The notes under the pieces were generated by a model, which was not told the origin of the DNA, made no database searches, and saw only the letters and a program-made list of their open reading frames with translations. 64,000 bases of DNA, from the NCBI GenBank assembly GCA_030847615.1, contig JAUMIR010000001.1, forward strand, positions 263,003,187-263,067,186, in the 5' to 3' direction. Positions 56,158 through 64,000 of the stretch are shown here, piece after piece (the first letter of the stretch is position 1; every line of letters begins with the position of its first letter). The DNA is from Gambelia wislizenii (taxonomy: Eukaryota; Chordata; Lepidosauria; Squamata; Crotaphytidae). A program made the translations under genes and the position numbers.

Positions 56158-59100
56158 TGTTCCTGGGTTGGTGTCTGAAAGCAACAAGTTTATGTAGAAT
56201 TGTCCAGTGTGCCCTTGATATTTATGCAACAGGGGTGAAATTAGGCTGAGACGTATGTCCCTGTAGTATGAGCACTGGAGTAATACATGCTCTGTTGTTT
56301 CTATTTGGCCCGAATTGCAGGGGCACAGTCTGTCTGAGAAGGGGATCTTCTTGTATCGGCCTTCAAGGACAGCTGAAGGGAGGGCACAACACCGTGCAAG
56401 AGTAAAGGCCCTTCGATGTTTAGGTATTTCAAGTGTTGCTAAGTATGCCAAAGGAGAGGCCAGATATCTATTGGAGTCACTAGCAATGAAGGTTGGAGTG
56501 CTGGCTAGATCCAGTTGTCGCTCTATATCTACTACCCGTTGTTTGATAGTAGCTTTCGCCCTATCATATCCCAGGCTAAGCAGAAGATCTGGAGAAAGGC
56601 CCAACATTGAAATTTTAGTCATCACTGTCTGTTTCCAGCTGGATTGGAAATCATCACTTAAGGTTAGTGGAGCAAGGCCAGTGGGAAAGAGGGATAGTCT
56701 GAGCCAGTAGCTGAGTATGGTCACCCACACTCTGGCCTCCACTTTCATAAATCCTGACTCCAGTCTCAGAGCTGCGTTAGAGACACATTTTGCAGTTTGG
56801 AAAGCTGATCTTAAAAATTTGGATTGGACAAGTTCTAATGGAGCAGGGTTGGGGAAGGGCGCTGCAGGTAAATAGCGGCCTCCTCTTATCTTAAGAAATT
56901 TGAGAATGGCTGTTGTACTCCTCTGCGCATTGCAAGCAGCATACTCCCCATGAGCTTTCCTACTACCAGTGGCTTGAAAAATTACCCCCAGGTATTTGAA
57001 GCAAGAGACCTGCTCAATCTTGTGGCCATCTATATTCCAATTGTAGTTCTTAGGCCTTTTAGCGAATGCCATGATTTTAGTTTTTTGATAGTTGAGTTCT
57101 AGCTGTTCCACTCTGCAATATTGTGTTAGTGCTCTTAGGGCTCTTTTTAGTCCAATGGGAGTTCTTGAAAGTACTGCTGCATCATCCACATAAAGCAGCG
57201 TTGAGATATGCCTTCCCTCTAATTTTGGGGGGTGGAAGTTAGTGTTGTTGAGGTGATCCACCAAATCATTGATGTAGAAATTAAACAGGAGTGGAGCTAG
57301 AATGCAGCCTTGCTTGACACCCTTCTCAGTGACAATGTCATTGGTGAGATGTCCCTGGGGGTTACATCTTATTTTTAATGAGGTCCCTTCATGCAGCATA
57401 CGTATTAGGTGGAGTAAACATCGGTCGATCGAAGAAGCCTCCAGTTTTTTCCACAGTTTGGTTCGGGATATAGAGTCAAAAGCTGCTTTAAAGTCTATGA
57501 AGGCAGCATAGAGTGAAACTGTGCTGCAGGTGGAGTATTTTTCAATAAGGTGGTGGAGTACAAGGCACTGATCTATGGTGGAGCGACTTTCCCTAAAGCC
57601 AGCTTGCTCTTCTGCAAGTATGTTTTCTTGTTCCAACCAGGTTTGAAATTTCCACTGTAAGTGTCTTGCATAGAGTTTGCTGATTGTACCAAGGAGACTA
57701 ATTGGTCTGTAGTTGACAGGATCATCCTTGCTTCCTTTTTTATATATGTGGACGATGATTGCAAGGCCCCAATCCTTGGGTGCTCGACCATATTTGTCGA
57801 TACAGGTGAAAAGTGAGGCCAGGATAGGGGCCCAAAATTCAAGGTTGTTTTTAATGGCTTCTGCAGGTATTAGGTCTTCCCCTGGAGCCTTCCCCATTCT
57901 CAGCTGGGCTACAAGGTTCTTGATCTATGTCGCTGTCACTGGTGGCCACCCTTGGATATTTTCTATATTTTGGCTAGTGTATCCACTTTCAGTGTAGTTG
58001 TCCTTATAAAGAGCTTGAAAATGATCCTCCCATATCCCTGGAGGGATGTGACAATCCACTGTAGCTGGCCCATTTCTCTGGGAACTTGATGTAATATGCC
58101 AGAATAGAGCTGTATTGTTGGATCTGACTGCCTGGATAAGTTGTGTCCAGTCATTCTTCATGGCTTCTTTTTTCTTGTTCATCAGCAGCTTTTTGTAGTC
58201 TCTTTTCTGCTGAAGCAGCATTGGTGCAGCATCTGGGATGTTATTAGATAGGTAACCCTTATACATATCACTGAGGGCTTTTTTAGCATTAACACATTCC
58301 TTGTCAAACCATGGTTTGGAGTGGTGCTGTTGTTGTTTCCACTGATGTGCGCTACTTTGACGGATTAGATATTGGTGTAGAGCTTGGGTAAGTGTGTTGT
58401 AATTTTCCAAGATTTCATCAGGGGACTCAGATGATATCAGGGCAGTCCTAAGATGCTGAAGTTGGTCTGAAGCCAAAACCTCACTTATTGTTTGGTTTAG
58501 TTGGGGGGTCCATTTAGCTCGGCGATAGGTCCTTCCTGCTGGTGTCACAGAGAGATGATAACGCTCCCTGGTGTGTGTCTCCTGAGTGAAGTTGCTAAGA
58601 TGTAGCCGAATTGGAAAATGATCACTTTCAAATCTGGGCATAACTTCTATTTCCTTGGCATAGGGAAGACGGTCCCTAGAAATGATTATGTAATCAATGG
58701 CACTCATTCTGGACCCAGAGAGATAAGTGAATTCAGCTGGGCAGTCATTTTTCAGGGCACCATTTAGGATTTGAAGGTTCAGCCTAAATGCTGTTTGATC
58801 CAGACAAAGTCCTGCAAAGTTTGATTTCTTGTCCTTTGAGCATCGGATGAGGTGGGTTCCATCATCTTCAAAATCAGGAGGAGGGCATTTGTGCTGGGCA
58901 TATAGGGTATGATTGTTGGGGCCCAGTCTGGCATTCAAATCACCCCCCAAAATTACAAATGCATTTGGGTTCTGCAACATGAGATTAGAAGTGTATGATT
59001 CCAATTCAGCCCACAGGCCTCTGATTTGGGATTTCTTCTTCATTGGAGGCATGTAGGCATTTATTATCAGCAAAGTGCAATGGTTAAATTGAATTAGCAC

Positions 59101-59362
59101 TGCCATGGCATATGTTTTAAAAGTGGAAAGAGGCCTTGTTATGGCACGTAGGGTGGTGGAAACCATGACGCCCAGGACGCCTCTAGCTCTTCCAAGGCTT
59201 TTTCCCTGGCTCTGCCAGAATTGAGAATGAGTGAAAGCTATTTAATAACAGATCCTTATTAGTCCATGTTTCCTGGATCAGTATAATGTCATATTGGGTG
59301 AGGAAGTCACTAAGACAGGGATCTCTGTGGGCCGTCGGCCACCCAGCGATGTTCCAGGTCAT
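56110..59362 (-). pseudogene. Vingi/Ingi-like LINE ORF2 (endonuclease + RT)
   Basis: Second ORF of a non-LTR retrotransposon. It starts at ATG 59362 (MTWNIAGWPTAH, then IQETW), an AP-endonuclease N-terminus. A frameshift follows near 59245, then GGDLNARLGPNNH, MSAIDYIIISRDRL and ESDHFPIRLHL complete the endonuclease. A single in-frame TAG at 57925-57927 separates it from the RT: GKAPGEDLIPAEAIKN, YRPISLLGTISKLYARHL, EEQAGFRESRSTIDQC, FIDFKAAFDSI, KQGCILAPLLFNFYINDL, and LLYVDDAAVLS with YVDD at 57181-57192. The C-terminal finger is CPCNSGQIETTEHVLLQC. The last ~16 residues are antisense Ngaro sequence, so the true 3' end is lost. Clade call rests on the RT and the LARCCALPSAVLEGRYKKIP region. 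Confidence 0.8.
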
Positions 59363-60998
59363 AAGGGTAACCTTGTGCTGGTCTGTTGGAAGTCAGGCAG
59401 TCGCATTGCAGGCCACAGGCTGAATGGGTAATTCATCTGATGGTAGTTGGTTAAATGACTGGGTTGACTGTGCCTGTGTCCTCCTCTGTGGATGGAGGGG
59501 TAGTGAATCACATTCCTGTTCTTCCTGCCCTGCCTGTTCTGGAAGGGAAATTGGAAGAACCAATGCAGCATGGGAAGCAAAATGAGGATCACAAGCAAGC
59601 AAGGATCATATCTCTTTAGTGAGGGGGGCATTCTTTGGCTTAGGAGATGAGGTAGGTGACAGTGAAGACTATTTTTCCCTTGAACTAGGTTTGCATAGGG
59701 ATGTTTGAGTCCCCTGGGGTTTAATTGTAGATGGGGGTGCATCTGCAGTATATTGCATTTTTGAAGGGGTGTTGGCTACAACTCGGGATTTCAAGGTTTC
59801 CTTGATTATAAGTAGAGAGTCATCACTTTCGCTTTCGTTGTCAGAGATATCAGAGAAATGCACTGACAGTTTTCTGCGAGGGGGGGCTGATTTCAATGGG
59901 GCTGGATTGCTGTTAGATTGACTCAGGATGGTATCTCTCATCAGCTGTATTGTGGGAGTGTGTTCCCAAATTTCTGTGAGTTTTTCTCTCAGTTTAATTA
60001 CTTCTTGATTTATAGCCTGAGCTTCCTTTGAGGTGTGTTTAGGTTCTCCCTCTTGGAGTGCAGAATTATTATTGCTTCTTTGTGTTTTTGTTGCTGTTTT
60101 CCCTGTGATGAGGTCACTGACTATCTCATCCTTAAAAACTCTGTTAATTTCTATACAATGTGCATTCCAGAGGAAATTTCTTTTCCGTAACAGCCTGTTA
60201 GGTATATTTGCCTGGCTAAAGGTCAGAAAAATTCGCTTAGTAGCTCTTGAGCTGGGTAAAAAGTGGCAGTCTAGTAAATCAATTGTTCTGCTTTGCATAT
60301 TTAAAAGTTGGGAAAGATATCTCATAACAGATTTCTGTCCATTCCACAAATGGGCATTGTTATGTATTTTTATCAGAATCTGATTTTTCTGTAACATTCT
60401 GCAGTGATTAACTGCATCCTGTGATGTAGCAGGACACATTTCCTCCAAATCTGCTACATTTTAACCCCCTGTGTACCATATGGGTTTTGCCTTTGAAGAT
60501 CTTGTTGGGAAAGCTTATTTGTAATGTCGTTTAATTTTTGCAAAATAAGAATCAATGTCTCTATGGACAGTTTGCAGAAATCGTAAAAGAGCTGAGCACT
60601 GTTATTGTAGGGAATGCTGCCAAGCTCCAGGAGTTTGATTTTGTTATCAACTTTATTATCAACTTGCTCTGTCCCATAATTTATATTTACACTTTGAAGA
60701 ATTGAGGGGGCTGTTTTGTTTAGTTCAGGTGTCTGTGATGGCTTAGGGAGTATAGAAGGAGCTGTTGTTACAGATCTGTTACTCACGGGCTGTGTTGTCT
60801 CTGCCGCTGGGAAGAGTGAGTCAATCCTCATCTGTTCTTCTGCTTTGAAGGATTCCTGATTGTCATTATTATTACAGGGGCTCGTCCGATTTCTTTTCTT
60901 GCCTTTGGATGGCATTTTTGAGGTATATGTAGGTAGTAATGCCAGATGTTAGTGGGAGGACAATTCAGAAGTTGTTAGTCCATTGCCATCTTGCCCCG
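56158..60998 (-). mobile_element. Vingi/Ingi-like non-LTR retrotransposon, 3'-deleted
   Basis: 4.84 kb antisense insertion in the Ngaro RT. The 5' end is probably complete, starting GGGGCAAGATGGCAATGG at about 60998, about 80 bases before the first ATG. It has two ORFs. The 3' end is abrupt inside ORF2 at about 56158 with no A-tail, which is not a normal LINE terminus. Confidence 0.8.
59393..60915 (-). pseudogene. Vingi/Ingi-like LINE ORF1
   Basis: First ORF of the LINE, presumed RNA-binding. ATG at 60915 opens MPSKGKKRNRTSPCNNNDNQ, with an open frame to a stop at 60454-60456. A frameshift leads into EEMCPATSQDAVNHCRMLQK, then KSVMRYLSQLLNMQSRTIDL, KEAQAINQEVIKLREKLTEI (coiled-coil-like) and RRKLSVHFSDISDNESESDD. 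Stops occur at 59669-59671 and near 59608. The frame then runs to a stop at 59393, 30 bases upstream of and in phase with the ORF2 ATG. I see no RRM or zinc knuckle. The function is inferred from position only. Confidence 0.6.
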
Positions 60999-61002
60999 AA
61001 AA

Positions 61003-61455
61003 TTACAAGGAGAATTCCAGGTTGCTTCGGATGCTGCTGGTACAATAAGATTTGGAGTTTATTTTGTGGGCTGTTGGTGCGCAGCTAACTGGCCCACGGA
61101 GTGGATCACTTCAGAGATCTCCGGGGACCTGACGTTTCTGGAATTTTTTCCAGTTCTGGTGGCTGTTCACATATGGGCAACTGAACAGGCAAACTCTACT
61201 GTGCACTTTTGGTGTGACAATTTATCCACAGTCCACGTCATAAACCCCTTGACCTCCAGATCTTCCTGGGTCACCCGGCTCGTTTGTGCTTTTACACTGC
61301 AATGCTTATGGCACAACATTTTGTTTGTGGCCCGGCATGTGACGGGTTTTGACAATGGCATTGCTGACACTCTCTCCCACATGCAGATGGAGAGCTTCAG
61401 AGAGCTGGCTCCTGACGCAATGCCCAAAGACAACCTGATGCCCGCACACTTGTGA
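61003..61455 (+). CDS. Ngaro RNase H domain (open fragment)
   Basis: RNase H degrades the RNA of the RNA/DNA hybrid during reverse transcription. The open frame reads EFQVASDAAGTIRFGVYFVG with catalytic-type Asp in SDAAG. It continues CWCAANWPTEW, DLTFLEFFPVLVAVHIWATE (Glu of ELFP type), STVHFWCDNLSTVHVINPLT (WCDN Asp) and ARHVTGFDNGIADTLSHMQM (D-N-x-IAD). It ends LAPDAMPKDNLMPAHL* at 61455, overlapping the recombinase frame. Upstream residues 60991-61002 come from the LINE junction. It is open but orphaned, since its RT palm is gone, so I regard it as part of a dead element. Confidence 0.85.
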   Translation, partial: LQGEFQVASDAAGTIRFGVYFVGCWCAANWPTEWITSEISGDLTFLEFFPVLVAVHIWATEQANSTVHFWCDNLSTVHVINPLTSRSSWVTRLVCAFTLQCLWHNILFVARHVTGFDNGIADTLSHMQMESFRELAPDAMPKDNLMPAHL

Positions 61456-62365
61456 ACGATTGGGAGGTCGAGGTGAACAGGGCGTTAGGTATGTCCTTGG
61501 CACCTTCCACTACGAGCAGCTACACACGGGCAGTCCGTGAGTTTAGTCAATTTGGTCTACAGCTTGGCTGGCAGCAGGGGGCAGCTGTGCCAGTTTCTCT
61601 GTTGTTAAAGTTTTGTGTGCACTTATATCATAGAGGGCTTGCCCCACAGTCTATTCGGGCCAGGCTGTCTGGAATTGCTTTCTGGCTTAAATCAATGGGG
61701 AATGCAGACAACACGAATTATTTTACAATATGCAGAGTCTTGGAAGGTTGGTCCAGGGAAAGGGGAATGGTTAAGGACACCAGGGCCCCCCTTTCACCCT
61801 GTGTCCTGTGAGGTCTTTTTGCCTCATGGCCAGGCATTTGTACATCACCCTATGAAATCCTACTGTTTCACGCAGCAGCACTTGTAGCCTTTTTCAGCGC
61901 CTTACGTATCAGTGAGCTGGTACGGGCATCTAAGAACGATCACTCGAATCAGGCCCTTGAGTTTAGAGACGTGGAATTATATGAGCAGTACCTTATACTT
62001 AAGCTGCGTTTTCCAAAACTGACCAGTGGGGTGCGGGCTCTCAATGTAGGCTACAGGCCTGCATTCAGCAGGACATTTGCCCAGTTGGAGCCCTGAGACA
62101 ATACCTGGCAGTGAGGGGGGTGACACTGGGGCCACTGTTCATTCACGCTGACCTTTCCCCTTTAACCAAGTTTTAGTTTTGGGTAGTAACAGCTAAAGCC
62201 CTGGACAAATTGGGCTTAAAAGGTAGGCTCTTTGGGACACATTCTTTCAGGATTGGTGCGGCATCCACTGCAGCGGCTCTGGGCTTCCAGGCCCAGGAGA
62301 TACGGCAGATCAACCGCTGGCGTTCTTCTGCATACCACAGGTATGTTCGGCCATTGCAATGTTAA
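61452..62365 (+). pseudogene. Ngaro tyrosine recombinase
   Basis: Site-specific recombinase thought to integrate the circular DIRS DNA. The N-terminal core-binding part is in frame: NDWEVEVNRALGMSLAPSTT, FCVHLYHRGLAPQSIRARLS and FTICRVLEGWSRERG, with a stop at 61809-61811. The catalytic part follows in another frame: LVAFFSALRISELVRASKND with box I Arg at 61905-61907. After a frameshift near 62075 (VGALRQYLAVRGVTLGPLF) and a stop at about 62173-62175 comes GTHSFRIGAASTAAALGF (HxxR, 62240-62251). Last is NRWRSSAYHRYVRP with Tyr at 62333-62335 or 62342-62344, ending at TAA 62363-62365. All catalytic residues are recognisable, but frames are broken. Confidence 0.85.
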
Positions 62366-62943
62366 CTTGTTTCTTTTCCTTGTTTCTAGGTGGCATGCCG
62401 GTGTTGGTGAGGGCAGTTATCTGCAGCCACAGTATGGTCTACTGGGCAGCACGACAGGCCTGTCTGAGCCATTTTGGACCTCACCTCGCCCTCGGAGACA
62501 AGTTGATTGTTGATTGGTTGGGAAGAAGGGGCCCTCGTTGGCATGGCCTGTTGCCATTGTTGTTTGAAGAACACCACAGGCCTCCTGATGTTCTCATTAT
62601 CCACCTGGGTGGAAATGATCTCGGCATTTTAAAAGGGAAGGCTCTTGTTATTCAGGTGATCAATGACATGTGGTTAATCCAGTCAAGGTGACCGAAGGTT
62701 ACCATCATGTAGTCTGCCATTTTGCCCCACCAGGTCTGGAGAGGGGGTGGAGATCCCCGTTTCCTTGATAGAGCTCGGCGTAGAGCCAATAGGGAAATTA
62801 GGAACGCTCTCACCAAGGGTTTGGGTTGGTATATCCCACACCCCACCATAGTATTTGAGAGGCCCGAGCTCTACCGAGCCGATGGGGTACACCTCTTGGA
62901 TGGGGGTAATTCCATTTTCCTAGCTGATCTTCAGGGGGGGTAA
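62359..62943 (+). pseudogene. Ngaro SGNH-hydrolase-like ORF
   Basis: SGNH (GDSL-type) hydrolase fold, an accessory ORF known in some vertebrate Ngaro/DIRS elements; its role there is unknown. Block I appears as AVICSHSMVYWAARQACLSH, with SHS where the related fragment at 39455 has GHS. Block III is LIIHLGGNDLGILKGKAL (GGND at 62608-62619). Then ILPHQVWRGGGDPRFLDRAR, NREIRNALTKGLGWYIPHPT and block V ELYRADGVHLLDGGNSIF with Asp 62881-62883 and His 62890-62892. The frame is constant, broken by TGA at 62689-62691 and TAG at 62710-62712. Sequence just upstream has a splice-acceptor look. Confidence 0.8.
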
Positions 62944-63420
62944 GGGACCTATTGGACAACCTGGTGGGGGAATAGGGACTAAGTGGATGCTTGACCCTAT
63001 CCATGGCCTGAATTTGGGGGAGGCATAGATGTCGGTGTGCACCTTGGCACCTATTTGGCTGAAGAGAGGGTCTCTGGAATGACCAATAAAGTTGTGGGAC
63101 TTAGTGGAAGGGAAGGAGACCCACCTTGGGGCTGGCCCAAGGGAGAATCCCCCACCCTAATCCATGGGGCTTGAGTGGGGGACTTTTGGATTGGTCTTCC
63201 AGCTTGATAGTAACCCTAGTTCTGGGATTGTTCTCAAGGGCTCAGATGTTCACCTGGGGAAGCTGGGGGGGTAAGGTCTTGGTTAGACCTACAGCCTCAG
63301 CTGCTCCCTCACTAGGTTGCCTCCCCCCACTGAAGATCTTAGAGGAACTTAAATAGGTAGGGTTAAATAAAGTCCCTTTATTTTACCCCATATCTTGTGT
63401 CTGGTCTCTTTATTTCCCTG
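62944..63420 (+). other. Ngaro 3' untranslated region and poly(A) signals
   Basis: G-rich noncoding sequence after the SGNH ORF. AATAAA occurs at 63085-63090 and again at 63366-63371. The second is followed by a GTCTGGTCTC-rich stretch, as at many retroelement 3' ends. The exact end is not fixed. Confidence 0.5.
63366..63371 (+). terminator. Poly(A) signal AATAAA
   Basis: Canonical hexamer near the inferred Ngaro 3' end, followed within 30 bases by T- and GT-rich text (TTTATTTTACC, TTGTGTCTGGTCTC). Confidence 0.55.
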
Positions 63421-63734
63421 ACTCAGTTGGTAAAAACAACCATCACCTCTTAACTTGAGCCACTATCATTTGTCACACTCCCTCACTTAGCATTTGGAAG
63501 GTGGCTGCTCATAATTTTGCTCCCACAGCTGAGGCATTCCCAAAAGGGATTGGTCCATAGTTGTAGTCCTTTACTACTGACATTTGGTTTAGGGTCAGGG
63601 TCAGGGTTGATTTGTTATGGGGTACATGACCTTCATGGGAAGCCTGCCCTCAACCCACAGAAATAAGAAGCCAAAGTTCTAATTGATACATGTTTAACAG
63701 CTGTCTTAAAGATGACCTTCTCCAACATTGTGCT
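63421..63734. other. Unassigned sequence, no gene seen
   Basis: May include the outer terminal repeat of the Ngaro element. I found no matching 5' partner. Confidence 0.4.
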
Positions 63735-63972
63735 CTCCATTCATACTACACAGCTATAGTGCTATGATTCCACTTTAACTGCCATGGTTCCCTCCTGTGG
63801 AATCCTGGAAGTGCCAGCTGAGGGGAGGGGCCTTTAGACTTCTCGGCCAGAGAATTTTCTCCTCTTCTGCCTCTGAACAAACTACAAACCCCAGGATTTC
63901 ATAGAATGGAACCATGGCAGTTACAGTGGCATCATTAAATGCTATAAATTTATAGTTTGTTGTGAAAGAGCC
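63735..63972. mobile_element. Palindromic nonautonomous DNA transposon (family B)
   Basis: Left ACTACACAGCTATAGTGCTA and GATTCCACTTTAACTGCCAT. Right GGAACCATGGCAGTTACAGT with ATAGTTTGTTGTGAAAGAGC. The arms are inverted copies around about 63850. Better kept than the 6755-6977 copy. Confidence 0.75.
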
Positions 63973-64000
63973 CAGATGGGGATGGAGATGAGGATGAAGA

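Larger units (their letters stand above)
52970..63420 (+). mobile_element. DIRS-order (Ngaro-like) tyrosine-recombinase retrotransposon, degenerate
   Basis: Order along the plus strand: leader, gag, RT N-terminus, (LINE insertion), RNase H, tyrosine recombinase, SGNH hydrolase, 3' UTR with AATAAA. This is the gene order of vertebrate Ngaro elements with an SGNH ORF. The RT palm is deleted and several stops and frameshifts occur. The split direct repeats expected of Ngaro were not located, so both outer ends are approximate. Confidence 0.82.

Noticed and set aside
53170..63415. Inverted terminal repeat of the Ngaro element (ACTGATTCAGGGA near 53172 versus complement near 63418)
   Set aside because: Only 12 of 13 bases match over a short stretch. 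Ngaro elements are expected to carry split direct repeats, so this may be chance.

Overview
The window looks like intergenic (or intronic) DNA of a squamate reptile, most likely a lizard. The evidence is the repeat mix: BovB-tailed Sauria-type SINEs, 5S-rRNA-derived SINEs, several L1s, CR1 3' ends, a Penelope-like element, a Vingi/Ingi-like LINE, and a DIRS/Ngaro tyrosine-recombinase retrotransposon with an SGNH-hydrolase domain. I found no host exon I would defend, no tRNA or functional rRNA gene, and no CRISPR or bacterial feature. Every convincing coding stretch belongs to a transposable element.

Layout. 1-2388: 5' end of an antisense L1 whose ORF1 is open up to the window edge. 2389-2505: a long hairpin. 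4.2-10 kb: foldback and TIR-bearing nonautonomous DNA transposons plus a Sauria SINE. 11127-11951: 3' end of a Penelope-like element (GIY-YIG endonuclease remnant, hammerhead-like motif) flanked by a perfect 30-bp duplication. 12-19 kb: small SINEs and foldbacks in unassigned sequence. 19464-24524: a three-layer nest, in which a TIR element is split by a 4.4-kb L1 with a 16-bp target duplication, and that L1 is split by an antisense fragment of another non-LTR element. 25-33 kb: CR1 3' end, more TIR elements and SINEs. 35099-38155: antisense L1 ORF2 split by a sense CR1. 39-52 kb: an isolated DIRS SGNH fragment, SINEs, a minisatellite, TIR elements and long unassigned stretches.

The richest region is about 52970-63420, a Ngaro-like DIRS element. 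In order it has a leader with a TATA-like box and a GGCCT-rich tract, a gag remnant, the reverse transcriptase (RT) N-terminus, RNase H, a tyrosine recombinase with R, HxxR and Y visible, an SGNH-hydrolase domain and poly(A) signals. A nearly full-length antisense Vingi/Ingi-like LINE (56158-60998) sits in its RT. The RT palm of the Ngaro and the 3' end of the LINE are both missing at one breakpoint, so one deletion probably removed both. All these elements carry stops or frameshifts except the visible part of the first L1 ORF1.

Element families were named from recognisable protein motifs and consensus-like repeat sequence, without a database search. Most boundaries without a target duplication are accurate only to tens of bases.
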